Assembly: GCA_910577765.1 (NCBI GenBank)
Contig: CAJTOV010000030.1
Coordinates: 7,565-29,301 of the forward strand
Direction of reading: 5' to 3'
DNA: 21,737 nt
From: an uncultured Lachnospiraceae bacterium
Lineage (GTDB): Bacteria; Bacillota; Clostridia; Lachnospirales; Lachnospiraceae
Shown here: positions 1 to 6,811 of the stretch, piece after piece
How the letters are laid out: each line of letters opens with the position of its first letter
Position numbering within the stretch: the first letter of the stretch is position 1
The notes under the pieces: model-generated
Database searches by the model: none
What the model saw: only the letters and a program-made list of their open reading frames with translations
What the model was told of the DNA's origin: nothing
Made by a program: the position numbers and the translations under genes

Positions 1-16
1 CCCGAAGCTTTTCGGG
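1..16 (-). terminator. Hairpin downstream of the Rpn gene, possible terminator
   Basis: A perfect 6-bp inverted repeat, CCCGAA / TTCGGG around a 4-nt loop, lies 26 bp past the stop codon of the Rpn-family gene read on the minus strand. The window ends at the hairpin, so a following T-run cannot be seen. It could also serve a gene entering from the left. Confidence 0.4.
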
Positions 17-42
17 GGCAAGAAGATGCCCCGTCTGAACCG

Positions 43-279
43 TTACAAGTTTTTATTTGCCTTCGTCCATATCTCATATCCGGCCCGCTCACTACTGGAG
101 AAGCCCAGGACATCCATGGCTTCTGCCAGTGGCATCACAGCCTTTTGCACCAGATTTTGCAGGGACAGATACCGGCCTTGTTCGCGGCCTTCCTCACGTC
201 CTTCCTCACGGCCTTGTTCGCGTTCTTCCTCCCGGATTGTCTGCAGAACAGCTTCTTCGTTGAATTCCGTAAGCAGCAT
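43..279 (-). CDS. Candidate internally initiated C-terminal Rpn product (RpnS-like, 78 aa)
   Basis: Codon 219 of the Rpn gene is an in-frame ATG (277-279), preceded 7 nt upstream by a strong Shine-Dalgarno sequence GGAGGT (287-292 on the plus strand as ACCTCC). Translation from here would give a 78-aa protein made only of the charged R-E-E-G repeat helix and the C-terminal tail, without the nuclease core. For E. coli rpn genes, a small protein from an internal start has been described that inhibits the full-length nuclease. The sequence shows the start signals directly; that they are used, and that the product is an antitoxin, is inference by analogy. The SD could be coincidental, since it encodes A-E-V in the longer frame. 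Confidence 0.45.
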   Translation of the reverse strand: MLLTEFNEEAVLQTIREEEREQGREEGREEGREQGRYLSLQNLVQKAVMPLAEAMDVLGFSSSERAGYEIWTKANKNL

Positions 280-933
280 CAGCTTCACCTCCGCTCTCTT
301 TTTCAGAAGATATGCTTTCAGATACCCTTCCCGGATGCAGCGCTGTGTAGCCTGGTCCACGGCATCGGGAAGATTTAATTTTTGTCTCTGGTATTCACGC
401 ACATATCCCACCAGTGCGGCATACCCCTTTAGTGGGGGACATTGATCCAGTATCTGTGGGTTATGGCCCACATTAATATTGATCATATGGGCGGTCCATT
501 CATAGCCTTCCTTTGGTGTCAGGAAAGAATCCGACAGCTTCAGCTCCTGCCGCTCCGGACTGTTTTCTTTTCCATTGTACAGGACATAATAATCCGGCGC
601 CGGAATTTTAACCATCTTTTTTCCATACAGATGGATTCCACGGGACTGTAAGACTCCGTCAATGTTGCGGGCGAAATAAATGAGACCCCGCAATGGCATA
701 TTATAATTAAGGGTGCTCTGGTGCTCCCAGAGGGTGATCTCATTCTGGAACAGAATGGAGACATCATTTTTCTGGTGCATATAGAGCACATCGGATAATG
801 TCACAATCTCCAGCTCTTCCACATTGGTATAACTGGTCTGGTTAAGGGCGTTGTACAGCGACAAGGCGTTTTCTTTATCTGAAAACAGATCGGTGAACAG
901 GGTATCTTTGTAATCACGGGTTATGTTTTGCAT
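43..933 (-). CDS. Rpn family PD-(D/E)XK nuclease (often annotated as recombination-promoting nuclease/putative transposase)
   Basis: This 296-aa protein matches the Rpn/YhgA-like group found in many copies in Lachnospiraceae. The nuclease core is recognisable from D57 and the L-W-E70-H-Q72-S segment followed by N-x-N-M-P-x-R, which is the family's variant of the PD-(D/E)XK active site with Q in place of the usual K. The C-terminal third contains a highly charged helix of R-E-Q-G/R-E-E-G repeats (about residues 233-253) and then a short helical tail. Family members nick or degrade DNA; E. coli Rpn proteins act in recombination and anti-phage toxicity. The start is well supported: AAGGAG lies 6 nt before the ATG at 933. 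The gene begins 39 bp after rho on the same strand with no clear terminator between, so read-through from rho is possible. No inverted repeats or target duplications mark it as a transposon. Substrate and biological role here are unknown. Confidence 0.85.
   Translation of the reverse strand: MQNITRDYKDTLFTDLFSDKENALSLYNALNQTSYTNVEELEIVTLSDVLYMHQKNDVSILFQNEITLWEHQSTLNYNMPLRGLIYFARNIDGVLQSRGIHLYGKKMVKIPAPDYYVLYNGKENSPERQELKLSDSFLTPKEGYEWTAHMININVGHNPQILDQCPPLKGYAALVGYVREYQRQKLNLPDAVDQATQRCIREGYLKAYLLKKRAEVKLMLLTEFNEEAVLQTIREEEREQGREEGREEGREQGRYLSLQNLVQKAVMPLAEAMDVLGFSSSERAGYEIWTKANKNL
176..235. repeat. 12-bp tandem repeat (5 copies) inside the Rpn gene
   Basis: Five consecutive 12-bp units starting with CCTT or TCTT (176, 188, 200, 212, 224) encode the four-residue R-E-[EQ]-G repeat of the Rpn C-terminal helix. 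The unit is a multiple of three, so copy-number change would lengthen or shorten the helix without breaking the frame. Confidence 0.85.
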
Positions 934-972
934 AAATATCTCCTTGTATCCGGCAGGCTGGCAATCCCGGAA

Positions 973-2595
973 TTAGAAGAAGCGGATTCTCTTGGCCTGG
1001 TCCACAAATTCCCGGTTGCTTCTGGTCTTGGCAAAGAGATCCAGAATCCGCTCCACCGACTCTTCGGGCTTCATGGTATTGGTGGCCTTGTGGATTATGT
1101 CCACCACCTCCGACTCTTCCCTGGTCAGCAGCAGGTCATCCCGGCGGGTTCCGGACCGGCAGATGTCAATGGCCGGGAAGATCCGCTTCTCGGACAGCTT
1201 CCGGTCAAGGACCAGCTCCATGTTGCCGGTGCCCTTGAACTCCTCGTAAATCACATCATCCATACGGCTTCCTGTCTCCAGCAGGGCCGTGGCCAGGATG
1301 GTCAGACTTCCGCCTTCCCGCATGTTCCGGGCTGCACCAAAGAAGCGCTTGGGCATGTGCAGGGCCGCCGGGTCAAGACCGCCGGACAGGGTGCGTCCGC
1401 TGGGCGGCACTACCAGGTTGTAAGCACGGGCCAGACGGGTAATGCTGTCCAGCAGGACGATCACGTCCCGTCCATGCTCCACCAGACGCTTGGCCCGCTC
1501 GATAACCATTTCGGATACACGTTTGTGGCGCTCGGGAAGCTCGTCAAAGGTGGAATAGATGACCTCCACATTTTCCCCTGCTACAGACTCCTTGATATCC
1601 GTCACTTCCTCGGGACGCTCGTCGATCAGCAGGATAATCATGTGCATGTCCGGGTGGTTGGTGGTAATGGCCTGGGCCACCTGCTTTAAGAGAGTGGTCT
1701 TACCGGCCTTGGGCGGGGACACAATCATGCCGCGCTGTCCTTTACCGATGGGGGAAAGCAGGTCCAGCACCCGCATGGCCGTACTGCTCTTGCCGGGAGT
1801 CTCCATGTGGAGTCTCTGGTTGGGGAAGATCGGCGTCAGGTCCTCAAAGTTAGGCCTGCGTTCAATGACGCTGATGGGGTAATTATTTACATTCTTAATG
1901 TAAAGCAGGGCTGCGAATTTTTCCGCGGCAGTCTTCACCCTCCGGTTTCCGCTGATGATATCGCCTGTTTTCAGATTGAAGCGGCGGATCTGGGATGGCG
2001 CCACATAGACGTCATTTTCCCCAGGAAGGAAGTTCTCACAGCGGATGAAGCCAAAACCGTCAGGCATGACCTCCAGGATTCCGTTGGCAGCGATTCCGCT
2101 GTCCAGCTCGGCAATCTCCTGGGCGGTCAGGGAATCTGTGGGCCGTGCTTCCCGCCCGTTACGGGCGGAGCGGTCCATGCCCCGTGCGTCGCCGCGGGCA
2201 GCGCTCCGGTTATCCCCCTGGTCCCCGCTTCTGGCCGGCCGGGCATCCCCCTGGTCTCCCCCTCTGGCATCGCTGCGGTCTGCGGTTCTGGTATCGTTCT
2301 GTTCCTGATTTCTGGCATCGCTGCGGGCGGTGCTCCTGGCATCACTGCGGCCAGCCCCCCTGGCATCCCCGCCTTTGTTCTCATCTGCTCCGGCCCCCTG
2401 GCCCTCATCCCTGGTCACCGCCTGTCTTGCCGCCGGCGGCGCAACCGCGGTCCTCATAATCTCTTCCTGCTCCGCTGCATTACAGAGCGCCTCAATCAGC
2501 TCTGCCTTGCGCATTCCTGTGCCCCCTTTGATCCCCTGACTCTTGGCCAGAGCCCTCAGTTGTGTTAATGGTAACGTTTGCAATTTTTCTCTCAT
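973..2595 (-). CDS. rho: Transcription termination factor Rho
   Basis: A 540-aa hexameric RNA helicase that ends transcription. Order of domains: Rho N-terminal helical domain (residues 1-45, ending G-M-R-K-A-E-L-I-E-A-L), a low-complexity Arg/Asp/Gly/Ala segment (about 60-155) rich in R-S-D-A-R units, the RNA-binding cold-shock-like domain (about 165-220, with G-F-G-F-I-R), then the RecA-type ATPase. Walker A S-P-P-K-A-G-K-T is at 293-300, and a Walker B strand D-V-I-V-L-L-D-S-I-T-R lies further on. The conserved G-G-L-D-P-A-A-L and T-G-N-M-E-L segments are present. The protein is longer than the E. coli form (about 419 aa) because of the insert. The start has an SD (GGAGA, 8 nt upstream). 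A leader of about 140 nt from a candidate promoter at 2748-2776 precedes it, which would suit Rho autoregulation, though nothing here proves it. Confidence 0.98.
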   Translation of the reverse strand: MREKLQTLPLTQLRALAKSQGIKGGTGMRKAELIEALCNAAEQEEIMRTAVAPPAARQAVTRDEGQGAGADENKGGDARGAGRSDARSTARSDARNQEQNDTRTADRSDARGGDQGDARPARSGDQGDNRSAARGDARGMDRSARNGREARPTDSLTAQEIAELDSGIAANGILEVMPDGFGFIRCENFLPGENDVYVAPSQIRRFNLKTGDIISGNRRVKTAAEKFAALLYIKNVNNYPISVIERRPNFEDLTPIFPNQRLHMETPGKSSTAMRVLDLLSPIGKGQRGMIVSPPKAGKTTLLKQVAQAITTNHPDMHMIILLIDERPEEVTDIKESVAGENVEVIYSTFDELPERHKRVSEMVIERAKRLVEHGRDVIVLLDSITRLARAYNLVVPPSGRTLSGGLDPAALHMPKRFFGAARNMREGGSLTILATALLETGSRMDDVIYEEFKGTGNMELVLDRKLSEKRIFPAIDICRSGTRRDDLLLTREESEVVDIIHKATNTMKPEESVERILDLFAKTRSNREFVDQAKRIRFF

Positions 2596-2668
2596 GAACT
2601 TTTCTCCATTTCTAAAAATAAAATTCGATTAATTTCTTCGCAACTTACTATGGGTTCAGCATCTCAAC

Positions 2669-2697
2669 TTGTACTCTAAAACTAAAAGGGGTATAAT
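2669..2697 (+). promoter_or_regulatory. Possible outward promoter upstream of rho
   Basis: On the plus strand a perfect TATAAT (2692-2697) lies 17 bp after TTGTAC (2669-2674), which matches only half of the -35 consensus. It points away from rho into a non-coding stretch that ends in the hairpin at 2952-2990. AT-rich sequence produces such matches by chance. Confidence 0.25.
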
Positions 2698-2747
2698 TCA
2701 GAATTCAGAATAGAACATATCTGACCACATTCTAAATGCTTGTTTTT

Positions 2748-2776
2748 ATTATAAACGCTTTTTGCAAAAAAGGGAA
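2748..2776 (-). promoter_or_regulatory. Candidate rho promoter
   Basis: On the minus strand a perfect -10 TATAAT (2748-2753) follows a weak -35 TTCCCT (2771-2776) with a 17-bp spacer. It would give rho a 5' leader of about 145 nt. The weak -35 leaves this uncertain. Confidence 0.45.
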
Positions 2777-2951
2777 GCACTTTTCGAAGATTTCTGGAAA
2801 GGGGAGGGGAAGGCGGCAGCCGTCCATTGGGTATCCAGGAATTGTTATGGCAGTTGGCAGCCCACCGGATTTTCTGAATGGTTACACAAGATTTTTTTGA
2901 AAGTTTCCTGGAATGGCTTATATATTGCAAATGTTTTTTTCTTTCATGGCG

Positions 2952-2990
2952 CACAAAGACCGCTATGCCGGAGGCGCAGCGGTCTTTGTG
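2952..2990. terminator. Perfect 13-bp hairpin, probable terminator
   Basis: CACAAAGACCGCT and its exact reverse complement flank a 13-nt loop, which itself can fold GCC-GGA-GGC. On the plus strand it is followed by the T-rich GTTTGGTTTG. On the minus strand no U-run follows. It lies 90 bp past the stop of the secreted-protein gene (minus), so it could end that unit in a Rho-assisted way, or end a plus-strand transcript. The structure is certain; its direction is not. Confidence 0.6.
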
Positions 2991-3079
2991 GTTTGGTTTG
3001 AAATGTTTGTGAGTTCTATATGTTTGTCATTCCCATACTTTGTATATCAATATAATGGTTGTTTACTTTGTTTGATCCC

Positions 3080-3583
3080 CTATCTAAAAGTCATTGCTGG
3101 TGTTCTCGTAGCCATTGCTTCTGACTGTAGTGACAAAGCCCTAACAGCAACACTCGCCCTAAGTCTATATTGGCCACTCAACAATGCCCCTACCTTGTAG
3201 GAGACAACTGCCATTGACAAATCCCCTTCTACTTGGTCTTCGGTCCATAAAAATTCTTTCTCATTAATTTTAATCCATGAACCTTCATTATACTTCTCCA
3301 AAGTCAATCGCAAACGAATCCGTTGCATTGCCTCATGGCACAAAACCACTGCTTCAATACCCGCAACGCCAAATCCTTCATCTACTAAATCAAGTTCTAC
3401 TGATGAGAGATATTGTCCTCGCGTAATTCCAGTTATACTCACCTGATCATCTCGAACTTTTAAGTTAACAATGGTAGCCTCTTCCACCTTTTCGTCTTCA
3501 TAAAAATCTGTCTGTGCCCAAACAGTGATTGTCATGGTCATTACCATTATCGTCAAAATTACTATACGAACCAGTTGCTTCAT
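3080..3583 (-). CDS. Hypothetical secreted protein
   Basis: I do not recognise this protein. From the ATG at 3583 it is 167 aa. It starts with a short basic stretch (M-K-Q-L-V-R), a hydrophobic core and a probable signal peptidase site after V-W-A, so it should be exported. The mature part is predicted to be mainly beta-strand, with segments such as V-S-I-T-G-I-T-R-G, a single Cys and the G-S-W-I-K-I-N pattern. An in-frame ATG nine codons earlier (3610) lacks an SD, whereas 3583 has AAGGAG 10 nt upstream, so I chose the later start. The gene follows the membrane-protein gene by 34 bp and is probably co-transcribed. Its base composition is as AT-rich as the second half of that neighbour. A cell-surface or signalling partner role is only a guess. 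Confidence 0.7.
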   Translation of the reverse strand: MKQLVRIVILTIMVMTMTITVWAQTDFYEDEKVEEATIVNLKVRDDQVSITGITRGQYLSSVELDLVDEGFGVAGIEAVVLCHEAMQRIRLRLTLEKYNEGSWIKINEKEFLWTEDQVEGDLSMAVVSYKVGALLSGQYRLRASVAVRALSLQSEAMATRTPAMTFR

Positions 3584-3617
3584 AGAAATATATCTCCTTC
3601 CATGATTCATTAGATTT

Positions 3618-4928
3618 TTAGTTCCAAAAATATAAGCCTTCTACAATATTGATAAATTCATTCTTATCCATCATTCCTGATAAATAATATGTTGCAGTGT
3701 CTGTGTTAAACTGAATACTATATTCTATATCTCCACTTTCTAGCACATTTTCTTTCAAACAGATTTCCTTATCAATCCACTCATTTTTTATAATGCTTTC
3801 AGCTTTTCTATCTGTAGTCAATGCAGAAACCGTATTCTGTTTTTCTAAAATTTTTTCTTCCAAATAAATTTTCTTATTCCCACTAGATAATTTTATAATT
3901 CCTTTTGTACCTGATAGATAAAATTTATCGAACTTCATACTGACGGGAAGATAATCAAATGCCACTACCTTTATATTAAATGCATCCGCGATTTGCCTAT
4001 ATGCACCTTCTATTTCGTTTTCTAAAAAATCCACTGAAACATTATTTATTATCACATATTCTTGTTTTTTCCCATTTTGCTCTGGATACTCTACCACCTG
4101 ATACCCCTGCCGTGCTACAGAAGCAAAACTTCCGAGCCCCAGCGTCATCACTGCCACGGCCAGAATTACAACTTTTTTTAGAGTTTTCTTTCTAATTGCT
4201 ATTGGCTTTATAAATAGTATTTCCGCTGTTTCCGCTGTTCTGCACACATTCTCCTGTGACACCTGGTCTATAATATCCATGGCACTGCCCTGCCTGTCTG
4301 TCCCTGCCCCACTCCGGGCAGTCTCCCTGCTGGCTTTCATCTGGTCATTCCAAGTGCTTGTCCCTGGTATGCCCCAGGCATCTTTCCCGCCATCCGCCGC
4401 AGCACGCATCCGGCTTTCTCCGGGCGGTATGATTCCAGTGGCTCCACCGTCTGTCCTGCATCTCCTGTCTCCTTCGCCATCTGCTTCTGCCGCCGTGTAT
4501 CCTTCACCTTCGGCCTTGCATCCGGCGTTTCCTTCATGATCCGCCATTCTTCCGGTGCGTACATAGGGAACAGGCCTGTTTTCGGCTGGTTTGTCGCCAG
4601 CCGGAGTTTTATCTCCAGCCTGATCCTCCGCTGACTCTGTATCGTCTGCCGATTCTGCCGTATCTTTCCTGCACTCCCCCTTCCCTTCTGTTTCCAAGGA
4701 ACCGTCAGCCACCATTTCCTTCTGGAGCCGGGCCATAAGCAGAGAAAATCCCTGTTCGGCAGATTTCATGACCTCCCTGGTTTTTGCCGGATTCCTCTGC
4801 TTCTCCAGCTCCCATTCCAGCTCCGCATCTTCCATTTCTTTCAGAAGACTGGCATCGTCATAGCCTGCCAGCTCCCGTGCGGCTTCCTCTATGAAATTCA
4901 GCTCATTTAGCAAGTATCTATTTTTCAC
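3618..4928 (-). CDS. Single-pass membrane protein, DUF4367/anti-sigma-like
   Basis: A 436-aa protein with a cytoplasmic N-terminal part (residues 1-75, acidic, helical: E-A-A-R-E-L-A-G-Y), a long low-complexity Gly/Asp/Glu linker (about 80-225), one membrane helix (about 248-268: V-V-I-L-A-V-A-V-M-T-L-G-L-G), and an extracellular domain of about 165 aa. The C-terminal end, M-D-K-N-E-F-I-N-I-V-E-G-L-Y, resembles DUF4367-type domains found in Lachnospiraceae anti-sigma-like proteins; this is resemblance, not a proven match. The start is a GTG with AGAGG 7 nt upstream. The gene is a compositional mosaic: the first half is GC-rich like the surroundings, the second half from about 4210 down is AT-rich. 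A sigma factor lies 1.3 kb away beyond murG, but no direct link is visible. The downstream secreted protein may be its partner. Confidence 0.65.
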   Translation of the reverse strand: MKNRYLLNELNFIEEAARELAGYDDASLLKEMEDAELEWELEKQRNPAKTREVMKSAEQGFSLLMARLQKEMVADGSLETEGKGECRKDTAESADDTESAEDQAGDKTPAGDKPAENRPVPYVRTGRMADHEGNAGCKAEGEGYTAAEADGEGDRRCRTDGGATGIIPPGESRMRAAADGGKDAWGIPGTSTWNDQMKASRETARSGAGTDRQGSAMDIIDQVSQENVCRTAETAEILFIKPIAIRKKTLKKVVILAVAVMTLGLGSFASVARQGYQVVEYPEQNGKKQEYVIINNVSVDFLENEIEGAYRQIADAFNIKVVAFDYLPVSMKFDKFYLSGTKGIIKLSSGNKKIYLEEKILEKQNTVSALTTDRKAESIIKNEWIDKEICLKENVLESGDIEYSIQFNTDTATYYLSGMMDKNEFINIVEGLYFWN

Positions 4929-4992
4929 AGATTTTCCTCTTCATAGGTTACTGTTCATAGTGCCGGAGACCACATCCCCTGTGATTTCGGGG

Positions 4993-5023
4993 TTGACTTT
5001 TTGGTGGTTGCGGTTACTATAAT
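4993..5023 (+). promoter_or_regulatory. Probable murG promoter
   Basis: TTGACT (4993-4998) and a perfect TATAAT (5018-5023) are separated by 19 bp, slightly longer than optimal. Transcription would start near 5030 and give murG a leader of about 70 nt. Confidence 0.6.
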
Positions 5024-5099
5024 ACTAGAGCATGTTTGGGATGCTTCCCTGCCATCCGCAAACATGTCCCAGAAGTTCAACAATCAACTGGAGGCATGT

Positions 5100-6167
5100 A
5101 TGAAAAAAATCGTTCTCACAGGCGGCGGTACTGCCGGCCATGTTACCCCCAATCTTGCGCTTCTCCCCTCCCTGGCAGAGCGCGGTTACGAAGTACACTA
5201 TATCGGTTCCTACAACGGAATCGAGCGGAAGCTGATTGAAGATGCCGGAATCCCTTATGACGGGATCTCTTCCGGCAAGCTCCGCCGTTATTTTGATGTA
5301 AAAAATTTCACTGATCCGTTTCGCGTTATCAAAGGCTATGGGGAGGCCCGCCGCCTGATGAAAAAATACCGCCCGGACGTGGTGTTCTCCAAAGGTGGAT
5401 TCGTGGCAGTTCCGGTGGTTCTGGCCGCAAAGCACTACAAGATCCCCACCATTATCCACGAGTCCGATATGACCCCTGGTCTCGCCAACAAACTGTGTAT
5501 CCCCTCTGCCGCAAAAATATGCTGCAATTTTCCGGAAACCCTGCAATATCTTCCGGAGGACAAGGCTGTGCTGACCGGCTCTCCCATCCGCAGGGAACTG
5601 CTGGAAGGAGACCGCCTTACAGGCTTACAGTATACCGGCCTGTCCGCAGGCAGACCCGTGATTCTGGTCATCGGAGGAAGCCTTGGTTCGGTTGCCCTCA
5701 ACACGGCTGTCCGCCAGATTCTCCCGGAACTTCTGAATACGTATCAGGTGATACATGTCTGCGGCAAAGGCCATCTGGAGGAAAGCCTCATCGGCAAACC
5801 CGGATATGTCCAGTATGAATACGTGGACGCTCCCCTGCGCCATCTGTTCGCTGCCGCAGACCTGATTCTGTCCCGGGCAGGCGCCAATTCCATCTGCGAG
5901 ATCCTGGCCCTGCGCAAGCCCAATATCCTGATTCCTCTTTCCGCTGCCGTAAGCCGCGGGGACCAGATTCTCAATGCCCGTTCCTTTGAAAAGCAGGGCT
6001 TTTCCGTGGTCCTGGAGGAAGAATCCTTTAACAGCCAGTCTCTCTTAGAGACCATCCGCAGTACTTATGAAAACCGGCAGAATTACATTGCCGCCATGGA
6101 AAAGAGTACTCTGTCGGATGCAGTGGCAACCGTCATGGGGCTGATCCGCTCCTTCGCCGAAGCCTGA
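5100..6167 (+). CDS. murG: UDP-N-acetylglucosamine--N-acetylmuramyl-(pentapeptide) pyrophosphoryl-undecaprenol N-acetylglucosamine transferase
   Basis: MurG transfers GlcNAc from UDP-GlcNAc to lipid I, giving lipid II at the inner face of the membrane. The 355-aa product begins with the family's glycine-rich loop M-K-K-I-V-L-T-G-G-G-T-A-G-H-V-T-P-N. It has a second glycine loop G-G-S-L-G-S in the C-terminal domain and the UDP-GlcNAc-binding segment S-R-A-G-A-N-S-I-C-E. Length is typical. The reading frame is open further upstream (to 5001), but 5100 has GGAGG 5 nt before it and starts exactly at the conserved fold, and the predicted promoter lies inside the extension. The gene stands alone, not in a division/cell-wall cluster. 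The sequence S-S-G-K-L-R-R-Y-F-D matches the solitary MurG type common in Lachnospiraceae. Another murG elsewhere in the genome cannot be excluded. Confidence 0.96.
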   Translation: MKKIVLTGGGTAGHVTPNLALLPSLAERGYEVHYIGSYNGIERKLIEDAGIPYDGISSGKLRRYFDVKNFTDPFRVIKGYGEARRLMKKYRPDVVFSKGGFVAVPVVLAAKHYKIPTIIHESDMTPGLANKLCIPSAAKICCNFPETLQYLPEDKAVLTGSPIRRELLEGDRLTGLQYTGLSAGRPVILVIGGSLGSVALNTAVRQILPELLNTYQVIHVCGKGHLEESLIGKPGYVQYEYVDAPLRHLFAAADLILSRAGANSICEILALRKPNILIPLSAAVSRGDQILNARSFEKQGFSVVLEEESFNSQSLLETIRSTYENRQNYIAAMEKSTLSDAVATVMGLIRSFAEA

Positions 6168-6197
6168 TCCTTCCCTGCTGATAAAACATGTCCGGCC

Positions 6198-6217
6198 GGG
6201 CGGTGTCCTGGCTGCCC
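6198..6217. terminator. Weak hairpin between convergent murG and sigma factor genes
   Basis: GGGCGG and CTGCCC can pair over 6 bp (one G-U) around an 8-nt loop, followed on the plus strand by TTGTC. It lies between two convergent stop codons only 53 bp apart. The T-run is poor, so the call is tentative. Confidence 0.3.
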
Positions 6218-6220
6218 TTG

Positions 6221-6808
6221 TCAGATTCTCAATTCCCGGAGGCCTATGGCATCCGGGAAATTATTTCCCAGCCGTTCATCTGCCTCCCGTTGTTTCTGGA
6301 ACATTGCACGCAGATGTTCCCGTCCCCTGGAAAGCCGCATTCTGCATGTAGACTCTGTGACTCCCAGAATTTCGGCAACCTGGGCCATAGGCCTGCCTTC
6401 GATCACATGAAGCCGGAAGACATCTGCCCATTCCCTTTTGAGGGAACCCAGTGCCCTGGCAACCCGCTCATATTCCTGCTTTTTCAGCAGAATAGTCAGG
6501 CTGTCGTTGGAGAGAAAGGAATCCGAATGCAGTTCATCCAGAATCATCCCGGGATCGCAGCTGAACTCAGGATGTGTCCTCTGCTTTCTCTTGTAATTGA
6601 GACAGCAGTTGTTGCTGATCCTGGTCAGAAGCCTGCGGTTCTCATCATCCGGTTTATCCAGTTCATAGGTTCTGTAAAATGCAGCAAATACATCCTGCGC
6701 CACATCGTCCATATCATCCTCAGGAATCAGATACTTTCTGGCAATGATGCGGACCAGCGGCAGATAACGCATGTAAATAGAGCGAAATAACTCTTCCTGA
6801 GATTCCAT
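6221..6808 (-). CDS. RNA polymerase sigma factor, ECF-like (sigma-70 family)
   Basis: A 195-aa protein with the two domains of ECF sigma factors. Region 2 (about residues 10-75) includes M-D-D-V-A-Q-D-V-F-A-A-F-Y-R, which binds core polymerase and the -10 element. Region 4 (about 115-170) contains the helix-turn-helix A-Q-V-A-E-I-L-G-V-T-E-S-T-C-R-M-R-L-S-R-G. The start has GGGAG 6 nt upstream, inside the end of the HIT gene, and only 3 bp separate the two genes, so they are translated as a unit. No anti-sigma gene is adjacent on this strand. The transmembrane protein at 3618-4928 is a possible but unproven partner. Target promoters are unknown. Confidence 0.9.
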   Translation of the reverse strand: MESQEELFRSIYMRYLPLVRIIARKYLIPEDDMDDVAQDVFAAFYRTYELDKPDDENRRLLTRISNNCCLNYKRKQRTHPEFSCDPGMILDELHSDSFLSNDSLTILLKKQEYERVARALGSLKREWADVFRLHVIEGRPMAQVAEILGVTESTCRMRLSRGREHLRAMFQKQREADERLGNNFPDAIGLRELRI

Positions 6809-6811
6809 GCT

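Larger units (their letters stand above)
2596..3079. other. 484-bp AT-rich intergenic region, no convincing gene
   Basis: The stretch holds the probable rho leader and promoter, a possible opposite-strand promoter, and the perfect hairpin at 2952-2990. Open frames of 79 to 95 codons cross it on both strands, but none has a good SD with family-like protein composition. They share no recognisable domains, and I treat them as chance. Confidence 0.7.

Noticed and set aside
43..933. Annotating the Rpn gene as an insertion sequence
   Set aside because: No terminal inverted repeats or target-site duplication are visible; the family name 'transposase' is historical.
928..2568. Long open frames on the plus strand opposite rho (253 codons each)
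   Set aside because: They mirror the GC-rich rho coding sequence, have no SD and no domain-like protein sequence.
2682..3001. Small frames in the rho upstream region
   Set aside because: They lack family-like composition and good SDs; the region looks regulatory.
5001..5099. Upstream extension of murG to 5001
   Set aside because: The extension overlaps the predicted promoter, and the conserved MurG fold and a good SD begin at 5100.
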